A stretch of 64,000 bases of DNA, from assembly GCF_900142695.1 (NCBI RefSeq), contig NZ_FRBU01000002.1, positions 62,001-126,000 on the forward strand, written 5' to 3'. This document shows positions 16,771 through 25,665 of the stretch, one piece after another; position 1 is the first letter of the stretch; each line of letters begins with the position of its first letter. The notes below the pieces were generated by a model. The model worked only from the letters and a program-made list of their open reading frames with translations, searched no databases and was not told the DNA's origin. Source of the DNA: Flavobacterium xanthum. GTDB taxonomy: Bacteria; Bacteroidota; Bacteroidia; Flavobacteriales; Flavobacteriaceae. A program made the position numbers and the translations under genes.

Positions 16771-18474
16771 GTGAATATAAATACCAATTTAAAAGCGGAA
16801 AATACATACGATGCAATTGTTGTAGGATCAGGAATTAGTGGCGGTTGGGCTGCAAAAGAACTTACTGAAAAAGGATTAAAAGTTCTGATGCTAGAACGCG
16901 GAATGAACATTGAACACATTACAGATTATGAATCTGCCATGAAAGCCCCTTGGGAATTTGAGCATGCAGGTAAACTCACAGAAGAACAAAAAAGAACACA
17001 TCCAGTACAAACGAGAGATTACCCTTATAATGAAGCTACCGAAAAATGGTGGGTAAATGATTTAGAATGTCCGTACACGGAAGACAAACGTTTTGACTGG
17101 TACAGAGGATTTCATGTAGGTGGAAAATCATTGATGTGGGGTCGTCAAAGTTACCGTTTTAGTGACCACAACTTTGAAGATAATGCTAAAGATGGTCACG
17201 GTAACGACTGGCCTATTCGTTATAAAGATCTTACTAAATGGTACGATTATGTAGAGAAATTTGCAGGAATCAGTGGGCAAGCCGAAAACTGGCCTCTTCT
17301 GCCAGATGGAAAATTTTTACCTCCAATGGATCTAAACTGTGTAGAAAAATCAGTTAAAGAAAGACTTGAAAAACATTACAATAAAACCCGAATTCTTACT
17401 ATTGGACGTACCGCTAATTTAACGGTACCTCATAAAGGACGCGGTAGTTGTCAATATAGAAATTTGTGTAGCCGTGGTTGTCCGTTTGGAGCTTATTTTA
17501 GTACACAATCATCAACATTGCCTGCTGCTATGGCAACCAATAGATTGACCGTAAGACCCTACTCTATTGTAAATCATATCATTTATGACAAAGACACCAA
17601 AAAAGCAAAAGGCGTAATGGTTATTGATGCAGAAACAAATGAGACCATGGAGTTTTATGCCAAAATTGTTTTTGTGAATGCTTCTACTTTAGGTTCTACT
17701 TTCTTATTATTGAATTCAACTTCAGAGGCACATCCAAATGGAATGGGTAATGCCAGTGGACAATTAGGACATAATTTAATGGATCATCATTTCCGTTGTG
17801 GTGCTGAAGGAAGTGCTGAAGGTTTTGAAGATAAATATACCTACGGAAGAAGAGCCAACGGAATTTACATTCCACGATACCAGAATGTAGGAAATGATAA
17901 ACGTGATTATTTAAGAGGTTTTGGCTATCAAGGTGGTGCCAGCAGAGGATCATGGCATAAAGAAGTTGCCGAATTAGCTTTTGGTGAAAACTTTAAAGCT
18001 ACCATGTCATTGCCTGCTGATTCCTGGAGCATGGGATTGGGTGGTTTTGGAGAAATGTTACCTTATTACGAGAACAAAGTATATATCGACCATACTAAAA
18101 AAGACAAATGGGGACAACCTGTTTTAGCCATTGACTGCGAATACAAAGAGAATGAAGCTAAAATGCGAGAGGACATGATGAATGATGCAGCTGAGATGTT
18201 GGAAGCTTCTGGAATCAAAAATGTTAGAACGTATGATAACGACTGTTATCCAGGTATGGCTATTCACGAAATGGGTACAGCCAGAATGGGTAACGATCCT
18301 AAAGATTCTGTTTTAAATAAGTGGAATCAATTACATGAAGTGAGTAATGTATTTGTCACTGATGGTGCTTGTATGCCTTCTATCGCATGTCAAAATCCAT
18401 CATTAACATTCATGGCTTTAACAGCACGTGCTTGTGATTACGCGGTAAAAGAATTAAAAAAAGGAAATATTTAG
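16771..18474 (+). CDS. GMC-family FAD oxidoreductase, probable glycoside 3-dehydrogenase large subunit
   Basis: 567 residues from a GTG start. FAD-binding Rossmann motif VVGSGISGGWAAKELTEKG at 17-35, GMC signature GGKSLMWGRQSYRF near 117-130, and C-terminal HEMGTARMGNDP plus NPSLTFMALTARACDYA with the catalytic His/Asn region. Cysteines 227, 233 and 237 have C-x5-C-x3-C spacing, as in the [3Fe-4S]-binding loop of FAD-dependent glucose dehydrogenases. It lacks its own signal and is expected to be exported with the Tat-tagged small subunit. Genome context with DUF1080 and isomerase-like genes argues for oxidation of C3 of glycosides. Confidence 0.9.
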   Translation: MNINTNLKAENTYDAIVVGSGISGGWAAKELTEKGLKVLMLERGMNIEHITDYESAMKAPWEFEHAGKLTEEQKRTHPVQTRDYPYNEATEKWWVNDLECPYTEDKRFDWYRGFHVGGKSLMWGRQSYRFSDHNFEDNAKDGHGNDWPIRYKDLTKWYDYVEKFAGISGQAENWPLLPDGKFLPPMDLNCVEKSVKERLEKHYNKTRILTIGRTANLTVPHKGRGSCQYRNLCSRGCPFGAYFSTQSSTLPAAMATNRLTVRPYSIVNHIIYDKDTKKAKGVMVIDAETNETMEFYAKIVFVNASTLGSTFLLLNSTSEAHPNGMGNASGQLGHNLMDHHFRCGAEGSAEGFEDKYTYGRRANGIYIPRYQNVGNDKRDYLRGFGYQGGASRGSWHKEVAELAFGENFKATMSLPADSWSMGLGGFGEMLPYYENKVYIDHTKKDKWGQPVLAIDCEYKENEAKMREDMMNDAAEMLEASGIKNVRTYDNDCYPGMAIHEMGTARMGNDPKDSVLNKWNQLHEVSNVFVTDGACMPSIACQNPSLTFMALTARACDYAVKELKKGNI

Positions 18475-18481
18475 GTTCATC

Positions 18482-19645
18482 ATGAAGAGAAAATTAAGAA
18501 TGGGAATGGTTGGCGGTGGCCAAGATGCTTTTATAGGAGCAATTCATCGCTTAGCCGCGAATATGGATGGACTTATAGAATTAAGTTGTGGTGCATTAAG
18601 CATCAGACCCGAAACTGCAATAGCATCTGGAAAGGCTTTATTTCTTCCGGACTCAAGAATATATTTGACCTTTGAAGAAATGATCAAAGCGGAGGCGGCT
18701 TTACCTGCTGATGAAAGAATCGATTTTGTCACCATTGTTACACCAAATTTCGCACATTTTGCACCTGCAGTGATGGCTTTGGAGCATGGTTTTAATGTAG
18801 TAATTGAAAAACCAATGACTTTTTCATTGGAAGAAGCAAAACTATTGAAACAAAAAGTAGAAGAAACAGGACTAATACTTTGCTTAACACATACCTACTC
18901 TGGTTATCCAATGGTAAAACAAGCAAAAGCTATGGTGCGAGAGGGAAAACTGGGTAAGATTAGAAAAGTTTTAGTTGAATATCCTCAAGGATGGCTGAGT
19001 ACACTTTCTGAAAAAGAAGGAAACACACAAGCGGCTTGGAGAACGGATCCAAAAAAATCCGGTAAAAGCTCTGTTATGGGCGATATTGGAACTCATGCCT
19101 CACATTTAGCTGAATATATTACCGGTGCAAAAATCACCAATGTTTGTGCAGAATTAAATACATTAGTCGAAGGACGCATAATGGATGATGATGGAGCAGT
19201 CTTGTTGAAATTTGATAATGGCGCCAAAGGTGTTTTAACAGCATCACAAGTTGCTGCCGGAGAAGAAAATGCTTTAAAAATAAGAGTTTATGGTGAAAAA
19301 GGTGGAATAGAATGGTTTCAGCATGACCCTAATACTTTAACCGTAAGATGGCTAGATGAACCAACACAAGTTTTAAGAGCCGGATCTAATTATAGCAATT
19401 TATCATCTTTTGCAACTCATAATTGCCGTACTCCGGGCGGACATCCTGAAGGATACTTAGAAGCATTTGCTAATATTTATCGCAACTTTGCTTTAACGCT
19501 GGGCTGCAAATTAGATGGTACCGAACCAACTCCTGAAATGCTAGACTTTCCTTCTGTCGAAGATGGATTAAGAGGAATGGCGTTTATAGATAATGTAGTA
19601 GCATCATCACAATCAGATAAAAAATGGATTCCTTACGTTTTATAA
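18482..19645 (+). CDS. Gfo/Idh/MocA-family oxidoreductase (cytoplasmic)
   Basis: 387 residues. N-terminal Rossmann fold MGMVGGGQDAFIGAIHRLAA near 7-26 and the EKP motif in NVVIEKPMTFSLEEAKLLK; C-terminal GFO/IDH domain with GDIGTHASHLAEYITG. NAD(P)-dependent sugar or keto-sugar oxidoreductase. Starts 7 bp after the GMC gene. No signal peptide, unlike the paralogue at 21219, so it would act on sugar brought into the cytoplasm, probably reducing a 3-keto sugar. Substrate inferred from context. Confidence 0.92.
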   Translation: MKRKLRMGMVGGGQDAFIGAIHRLAANMDGLIELSCGALSIRPETAIASGKALFLPDSRIYLTFEEMIKAEAALPADERIDFVTIVTPNFAHFAPAVMALEHGFNVVIEKPMTFSLEEAKLLKQKVEETGLILCLTHTYSGYPMVKQAKAMVREGKLGKIRKVLVEYPQGWLSTLSEKEGNTQAAWRTDPKKSGKSSVMGDIGTHASHLAEYITGAKITNVCAELNTLVEGRIMDDDGAVLLKFDNGAKGVLTASQVAAGEENALKIRVYGEKGGIEWFQHDPNTLTVRWLDEPTQVLRAGSNYSNLSSFATHNCRTPGGHPEGYLEAFANIYRNFALTLGCKLDGTEPTPEMLDFPSVEDGLRGMAFIDNVVASSQSDKKWIPYVL

Positions 19646-19684
19646 TAAATAAGGAATTCCTAAAAGTTTTAGACAAATTATAAT

Positions 19685-20737
19685 ATGACAACAATACAAG
19701 GTCCTGCAGTATTTTTAGCACAATTTATCAGTGATGAAGCTCCTTTTAATTCTTTAGATGGAATTTGTAAGTGGGCAGCTGATTTGGGTTTTAAAGGGAT
19801 CCAAATGCCAACATTAGATACTCGATTTATTGATCTGAAAATGGCAGCAGAAAGTAAAACCTATGCTGAAGAACTTAAAGGTACAATTGCTTCTTACGGA
19901 TTAGAAATAACAGAATTATCCACTCATTTACAAGGTCAGTTAGTGGCTGTTCATCCTGCTTATGATGATTTTTTTGATGCTTTTGCACCAAAAAATGTTC
20001 ATGGAGAACCAAAAGCAAGACAAGAATGGGCCGTTCAGCAATTGAAATATGCTGCAAAAGCATCTCAAAATTTAGGATTGAATGCACATGCAACATTTAG
20101 TGGTTCTTTGCTTTGGCAATATTTTCACCCTTGGCCACAAAGACCCCCAGGTCTAGTAGAAGATGGATTTGCGGAATTGGCTAAACGCTGGCTACCCATT
20201 TTAAATGAGTTTGATCAAAATGGGGTTGATCTTTGCTATGAAATTCATCCAGGAGAAGATTTATTTGATGGTGAAACGTATGAAATGTTTTTGAAAGCGG
20301 TCAATAACCATTCTAGAGCTTGTTTATTATATGATCCCTCACATTTTGTATTACAGCAACTGGATTACATTCAATATATCGATTTTTACCATGAAAAAAT
20401 CAAAGCGTTTCACGTAAAAGATGCCGAGTTTAATCCTACCGGAAAGCAAGGAACTTTTGGAGGATATCAAAGTTGGGTAAACCGTGCTGGACGCTATCGT
20501 TCCCCGGGAGATGGTCAAATTGATTTTAAAACCATTTTTAGCAAATTGGCACAATATGATTTCAAAGGTTGGGCTGTTATGGAATGGGAATGTTGCATTA
20601 AAAACCAAGAAGATGGTGCGCGTGAAGGAGCCGAATTTATAAAAAATCATATTATAAAAGTTACTGACAAAGCATTTGATGATTTTGCAGCGGTGGAAAC
20701 AAATAAGGCTTTTAATAGAAAAAACTTAGGACTATAA
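19685..20737 (+). CDS. Xylose-isomerase-like TIM-barrel protein (cytoplasmic)
   Basis: 350 residues. TIM barrel of the AP_endonuc_2/sugar phosphate isomerase-epimerase superfamily, with metal-ligand-type motifs CYEIHPGED, LYDPSHFVLQQ, AFHVKDAEF and VMEWEC. No signal peptide. In comparable operons members act on 3-keto sugars as epimerases, hydratases or lyases. 39 bp after the Gfo/Idh/MocA gene. Confidence 0.88.
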   Translation: MTTIQGPAVFLAQFISDEAPFNSLDGICKWAADLGFKGIQMPTLDTRFIDLKMAAESKTYAEELKGTIASYGLEITELSTHLQGQLVAVHPAYDDFFDAFAPKNVHGEPKARQEWAVQQLKYAAKASQNLGLNAHATFSGSLLWQYFHPWPQRPPGLVEDGFAELAKRWLPILNEFDQNGVDLCYEIHPGEDLFDGETYEMFLKAVNNHSRACLLYDPSHFVLQQLDYIQYIDFYHEKIKAFHVKDAEFNPTGKQGTFGGYQSWVNRAGRYRSPGDGQIDFKTIFSKLAQYDFKGWAVMEWECCIKNQEDGAREGAEFIKNHIIKVTDKAFDDFAAVETNKAFNRKNLGL

Positions 20738-20750
20738 AACTTAAATTGTA

Positions 20751-21131
20751 ATGAAAATGAAATTAAAATATTTGCTTTTTGGGGTTGCTTTAATTGGTTT
20801 AACCTCATTTTCTGATGATAATTTAGACATAAAATATACTACTACCAGTAAAATAACTAATACTGTTTTTCAAGCATCAGAAGGTGAAAAACTTATTGCT
20901 AAATCGGATTGTATTGGATGCCATAAATTGGACAAAAAACTGATAGGTCCCTCCTATTTAGAAATCGCTAAAAAATATCCTCAAACTGATAAAAATGTTG
21001 CCTATCTAACTGGTAAAATTATAAAAGGGGGTTCTGGAGTTTGGGGTGCTATACCCATGTCAGCGCATGCGTCATTAAAAAAGGATGATGCAAAATCAAT
21101 GGCAACCTATATTTTATCCCTAAAAAAATAA
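20751..21131 (+). CDS. Exported c-type cytochrome (cytochrome c551-like)
   Basis: 126 residues with a signal peptide (MKMKLKYLLFGVALIGLTSF). One haem site CIGCH (C54, C57, H58) and a candidate axial Met103 in GAIPMSAH. The GPSYLEIAKKY and ATYILSLKK segments are typical of class I c551-type cytochromes. It lies within the GMC operon, so it probably accepts electrons from the FAD/Fe-S dehydrogenase in the periplasm and passes them to the terminal oxidase. Confidence 0.93.
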   Translation: MKMKLKYLLFGVALIGLTSFSDDNLDIKYTTTSKITNTVFQASEGEKLIAKSDCIGCHKLDKKLIGPSYLEIAKKYPQTDKNVAYLTGKIIKGGSGVWGAIPMSAHASLKKDDAKSMATYILSLKK

Positions 21132-21218
21132 TTTCAATACTGTATTCAAACAAATAATACTTTTTAAGCTATTGAAGAACAGCTCTTTTATTACTATTAA
21201 CTAACCGTATTAAAATAA

Positions 21219-22676
21219 ATGAAAGAAAAAAAAGACGAAAATAAAATCATAAATAACCGACGTGATTTTATAAAGACCACTGCAATAGCAGCTGCAGCTT
21301 TTATGATTGTTCCTCGCCATGTTTTAGGTAGAGGATTTGTTGCACCAAGTGATCGTTTATCAATAGCAAGTATTGGCATTGGTGGAAAAGGAAAATCTGA
21401 TATTGCGATGTTTGCTAAAAGTGGAAAAGCTGATATTTCCTTTTTATGTGATGTTGATACCAGAAGAGCTGCTGCAAGTGTAAATGCATTCCCAAAAGCT
21501 AAATTTTATACCGATTGGCGTGAGATGTTAGACAAAGAGCATAAAAATTTCGATGCCGTTTCTGTTTCAACACCTGATCATAATCATGCCATTCAAGCGC
21601 TTGCTGCAATGCAATTAGGCAAACATGTTTATGTTCAAAAGCCTATGGCACATGATATTTATGAAGCTCGTATTTTGACAGAAGCGGCAAAAAAATATAA
21701 AGTGGTAACCCAAATGGGAAATCAAGGTGCCTCAAATGATGGTACCAGAATTATGAAAGAATGGTATGAAGCGGGTTTAATTGGAGATGTTCACACGATT
21801 CATGCTTGGACAGATCGTCCTGTTTGGCCACAAGGTATTCCTTGGTCTGCTAATAAAGCTGATATTCCAAAAGAATTAGATTGGGATTTATGGTTAGGAA
21901 CTGCTCCTTATAAAGACTATGTAAACAAATTAGTCCCTTTCAACTGGCGCGGTTGGTGGGATTATGGCACTGGCGCATTAGGAGATATGGGATGCCATTT
22001 ATTGGAAGCTCCATTTAGTGTATTGAACTTAAAATATGCTAAAGACGTTCAATGTAGCGTAGGTTCTGTTTACGTAGACGAATTTCAAAGAGGCTATTTC
22101 CCTGAGAGTTGTCCGCCTTCAAGTCACGTCACCTTAACTTTTCCAAAAACAGAAAAAACAAACGGTGATATATCAGTACACTGGATGGATGGAGGAATTC
22201 AACCTGAAAGACCGTCTGAATTAGGTCCCAATGAAATTTTTGGAGATGGTGGAAATGGAACCTTGTTCACTGGAACTAAAGGAAAAATGATGTGTGACAC
22301 CTATGGTTTAAATCCTCGTTTGCTTCCTCTTAGCAAAAATGAAAATTTAAATATAGCTCAAAAGTACGCGCGGGTTAGCGATGGCTCTGAAGGCCACTAT
22401 AAACAATGGGTTGAAGCTGCAATCGCTGGTTACGGAAAAAAAGAGTTGAGTTCTCCTTTTGAAATTGCTGGACCTTTAACTGAAGCTTTGTTAATAGCAA
22501 ATTTAGCAATTAGAGGATATGATTTAAAAATAGATGAGCTTGGGGAAGATGTTTACCCTGGACGTTCTGCAAAACTGTTATGGGATAATGACGCGATGAG
22601 AATTACAAACTTTGATGAAGTAAATCAATTTGTGAAACGTGACTATCGTCAAGGTTGGAAAGCTTTAACTTTATAA
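21219..22676 (+). CDS. Tat-exported Gfo/Idh/MocA-family oxidoreductase
   Basis: 485 residues. Twin-arginine signal NNRRDFIKTTAIAAAAFMIV followed by a Rossmann motif RLSIASIGIGGKGKSD and the QKPMAHDIYEA motif (EKP variant with Gln). C-terminal domain WDYGTGALGDMGCHLLEAPF. This is the large exported subgroup common in Bacteroidota, presumed to carry a tightly held NAD(P). It probably interconverts glycosides and 3-keto glycosides outside the cytoplasm. The 87-bp gap upstream could hold an internal promoter. Confidence 0.92.
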   Translation: MKEKKDENKIINNRRDFIKTTAIAAAAFMIVPRHVLGRGFVAPSDRLSIASIGIGGKGKSDIAMFAKSGKADISFLCDVDTRRAAASVNAFPKAKFYTDWREMLDKEHKNFDAVSVSTPDHNHAIQALAAMQLGKHVYVQKPMAHDIYEARILTEAAKKYKVVTQMGNQGASNDGTRIMKEWYEAGLIGDVHTIHAWTDRPVWPQGIPWSANKADIPKELDWDLWLGTAPYKDYVNKLVPFNWRGWWDYGTGALGDMGCHLLEAPFSVLNLKYAKDVQCSVGSVYVDEFQRGYFPESCPPSSHVTLTFPKTEKTNGDISVHWMDGGIQPERPSELGPNEIFGDGGNGTLFTGTKGKMMCDTYGLNPRLLPLSKNENLNIAQKYARVSDGSEGHYKQWVEAAIAGYGKKELSSPFEIAGPLTEALLIANLAIRGYDLKIDELGEDVYPGRSAKLLWDNDAMRITNFDEVNQFVKRDYRQGWKALTL

Positions 22677-22708
22677 GCAAGATTAATTATTAATTCAAAA
22701 ATAAAAAA

Positions 22709-23446
22709 ATGATTAAAAATATTTGTACAACATTACTAGTTATGATATTGATTCAAACTGCAAATGCACAACAAGCACCCGTACCAAAAGGATTTAAATC
22801 AATATTTGATGGACAATCAACAACGGGTTGGCACACTTATGGAAAAAAAACAGCTGGTTCTGGTTGGAAAGTGGAAGATGGTGTCTTGCATTTTGATCCT
22901 ACTACTGCCCAAAATGGACAAGGAGGCGATCTTGTAACTGACCTAGAATACGAGAATTTTCATTTGAAATTAGAATGGAAAGTTGCAGCAAATGCCAATA
23001 GTGGTATTATTTTTTATGTGAATGAGGATTTGACAAAATTCAAGAATACTTATGAAACCGGTCTTGAAATGCAAGTTTTAGACAATAATGGTCATCCAGA
23101 TGCTAAAATTGAAAAACATAGAGCTGGTGATTTGTATGATTTAATAAAATCTTCCTCTGAACCGGTAAAACCAGTTGGAGAATGGAATTCTGTTGATATT
23201 GTATGTAAATTCGGGAAATTAACGATGTTAATGAATGGTGTAAAGGTAATTGAAACAACACTTTGGGATGCTAATTTTAAAACTATAGTTGCTGGAAGTA
23301 AATTCGCTACTTGGCCAGGTTTTGCAGCATTCAAAAAAGGTAAAATTGCACTACAAGATCATGGAGACAACGTATGGTTTAGAAATATTATGATAAAAGA
23401 ATGGAATACAATGAAAATTACAACTGGATGTGAAGCCGGAATGTAA
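22709..23446 (+). CDS. DUF1080 (3-keto-disaccharide hydrolase-type) protein
   Basis: 245 residues with a Sec signal peptide ending ANAQQAP. A DUF1080/PF06439 concanavalin-like domain: GFKSIFDGQSTTGWHTYG near 28-45, WKVEDGVLHFDP, GDLVTDLEYENFHLKLEWKVA, NSGIIFYVNED, ETGLEMQVLDNNGHPDA, and ending LQDHGDNVWFRNIMIKE. Proteins of this family act on 3-keto glycosides, cleaving the glycosidic bond after C3 oxidation. Strong contextual fit to the dehydrogenase in this operon. Confidence 0.92.
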   Translation: MIKNICTTLLVMILIQTANAQQAPVPKGFKSIFDGQSTTGWHTYGKKTAGSGWKVEDGVLHFDPTTAQNGQGGDLVTDLEYENFHLKLEWKVAANANSGIIFYVNEDLTKFKNTYETGLEMQVLDNNGHPDAKIEKHRAGDLYDLIKSSSEPVKPVGEWNSVDIVCKFGKLTMLMNGVKVIETTLWDANFKTIVAGSKFATWPGFAAFKKGKIALQDHGDNVWFRNIMIKEWNTMKITTGCEAGM

Positions 23447-23502
23447 TTGCTATTTGAAAATAAAAAACAACTAAAACCAAAAAATAACCAACCAACAAAC
23501 CA

Positions 23503-24741
23503 ATGAATAGTACTATCCGAATTAAATTATCCATAATGATGTTCCTTGAATTTTTTATCTGGGGCGCATGGTTTGTAACTCTTGGAACTTTTCTAGGGAA
23601 TAATTTAAAAGCTTCCGGTTCAGAAACTGCTGCCGTTTTTTCGACACAGTCTTGGGGTGCAATCATTGCTCCTTTCATTATAGGATTAATAGCTGACCGA
23701 TATTTTAATGCGGAGAAAATATTAGGAATTCTACATCTTATTGGTGCATTTTTAATGTATCAAATGTATCAGTCCGAAGAGGTTGGAATGTTCTATACCT
23801 ACGTTTTAAGTTATATGGTTTTATATATGCCAACATTAGCATTAGTAAATTCAGTTTCTTTTAATCAAATGAAAGATCCGGAGAAAGAGTTTGCAAATAT
23901 TAGAGTTTGGGGAACTATTGGATGGATTATTGCCGGTTTATCAATCAGTTATTTCTTTCATTGGGATTCTGCGGAAGGAATAAGTTCAGGTTTACTCAAA
24001 AATACTTTTTTACTAGCTGGTATTGCTGCCTTTGTATTAGGTCTTTTTAGTTTTTCTTTACCAAAAACACCACCAAAAGTGAGCGATGAGAAAATTAAAA
24101 TTGGAGATATCATAGGACTAGATGCATTAAAATTGTTGAAAGACAAGAACTTCGCTATCTTTTTTGTTTCATCTATTCTAATTTGCATTCCACTTGCTTT
24201 TTATTATCAGAATGCTAATCTTTTTTTAACAGAAGCTGGAGTTGAAAATCCAACCGGAAAAATGGCTATTGGTCAAATATCGGAAGCCTTATTTTTGTTA
24301 TTGATTCCTGTATTCTTTACCCGTTTTGGTTTCAAAAAAACAATTTTGATTGGGATGTTAGCATGGGCCATTCGCTACGTTTTATTTGCTTATGGAAATG
24401 GAACTGATTTAAGCTTCATGCTGATTTTAGGTATTGCATTACACGGTATTTGTTATGATTTCTTTTTTGTTTCGGGGCAAATTTATACTAATTCAAAAGC
24501 AGGAGAGAAATACAAAAGCGCGGCTCAGGGCTTAATCACTTTAGCCACTTATGGAGTTGGAATGCTGATAGGTTTTGCAGTAGCAGGTTGGATTACGGAC
24601 AATTACAAAATGGCTGACGGTGCTGTGAATTGGCAAATGGTTTGGATCATTCCTGCCGGTATTGCTATCGTTGTGTTTGTACTTTTTGCACTTTTATTCC
24701 ATGAAAAAAATAAAGTAAAAGAAATTTCTTCTACTGTATAA
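23503..24741 (+). CDS. MFS transporter, NupG/nucleoside-permease family
   Basis: 412 residues with about 12 membrane spans. N-terminus IRIKLSIMMFLEFFIWGAWFVTLGTFL is typical of the NupG-type proton symporters found widely in Bacteroidota. Despite the nucleoside label, placement between DUF1080 and isomerase genes suggests uptake of the sugar or keto sugar released in the periplasm. Inner membrane. 56 bp downstream of DUF1080. Confidence 0.9.
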   Translation: MNSTIRIKLSIMMFLEFFIWGAWFVTLGTFLGNNLKASGSETAAVFSTQSWGAIIAPFIIGLIADRYFNAEKILGILHLIGAFLMYQMYQSEEVGMFYTYVLSYMVLYMPTLALVNSVSFNQMKDPEKEFANIRVWGTIGWIIAGLSISYFFHWDSAEGISSGLLKNTFLLAGIAAFVLGLFSFSLPKTPPKVSDEKIKIGDIIGLDALKLLKDKNFAIFFVSSILICIPLAFYYQNANLFLTEAGVENPTGKMAIGQISEALFLLLIPVFFTRFGFKKTILIGMLAWAIRYVLFAYGNGTDLSFMLILGIALHGICYDFFFVSGQIYTNSKAGEKYKSAAQGLITLATYGVGMLIGFAVAGWITDNYKMADGAVNWQMVWIIPAGIAIVVFVLFALLFHEKNKVKEISSTV

Positions 24742-24752
24742 AAAATTAAAAA

Positions 24753-25646
24753 ATGAGTACAAACGTAAATAGGAGATCCGCCATAAAAGGAATATTAGCC
24801 GGAACAGCGGTTATGGGAATTACACCTGGATTTTCTGCTTTGGCTATGCCAAAAAACGAAATAGAAACACAATTAGATACATTGAAAGGAAATATTAATC
24901 ATTCTGTTTCTCGCTGGTGTTTTGATAGTCTTGATTTAGATACACTTTGCATCGAGGCTAAAAAAATTGGAATTACCGGTATTGATTTAGTTGGTCCTGC
25001 TTCTTGGCCCACATTGAAGAAATATGACTTAGTTTCAACAATGTGTAATGGCGCTGAGATTAATTTAGTAGATGGTTTTAATGACTTAAAATTTCACGAA
25101 ACACTATTAAAAAACTATACTGAAATGATTCCGCTTGTGGCAAAAGCGGGTTATAAAAATCTAATTTGCTTTAGCGGAAGCCGAAGAGGAAAAACTGATG
25201 AGGAAGGTTGGAATAATTGCGTTGTTGGTTTACAAAAATTAATTCCATTGGCAGAAAAGCATAATGTAATTTTAGTAATGGAACTTTTAAACAGCAAAAT
25301 AGATCATAAAGATTATCAATGTGACCGAACATCATGGGGAGTAGCATTAGCAAAACGTCTAAATTCCGAGAATTTTAAATTACTTTATGATATTTATCAC
25401 ATGCAAATTGATGAAGGGGATGTGATTAGAAATATAAGAGACAATCACCAATATATTGCGCATTATCATACGGCTGGTGTTCCTGGACGTAATGAAATTG
25501 ACGATACACAAGAATTAAATTATACCGCCATTATGAAAGCAATTGCAAAAACCGGTTTTAAAGGTTTTGTAGGACAAGAATTTATTCCTAAGAATCCAGA
25601 CAAACTAGCTTCATTGAAACAGGCTATTGCAATTTGTGATATTTAA
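24753..25646 (+). CDS. Tat-exported hydroxypyruvate-isomerase-like TIM barrel
   Basis: 297 residues. Tat-like signal NRRSAIKGILAGTAVMGIT, then a TIM barrel with metal-ligand motifs MELLNSKIDH, LLYDIYHMQIDEGD and HYHTAGVPGRNEIDD, QEFIP. Matches the hydroxypyruvate isomerase/TIM-barrel group (EWY-type motifs). In this operon it may act as a keto-sugar isomerase or glycoside lyase outside the cytoplasm. Closely spaced to the gene on either side. Confidence 0.88.
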   Translation: MSTNVNRRSAIKGILAGTAVMGITPGFSALAMPKNEIETQLDTLKGNINHSVSRWCFDSLDLDTLCIEAKKIGITGIDLVGPASWPTLKKYDLVSTMCNGAEINLVDGFNDLKFHETLLKNYTEMIPLVAKAGYKNLICFSGSRRGKTDEEGWNNCVVGLQKLIPLAEKHNVILVMELLNSKIDHKDYQCDRTSWGVALAKRLNSENFKLLYDIYHMQIDEGDVIRNIRDNHQYIAHYHTAGVPGRNEIDDTQELNYTAIMKAIAKTGFKGFVGQEFIPKNPDKLASLKQAIAICDI

Positions 25647-25665
25647 CTAATCTAAAAAATAACCC

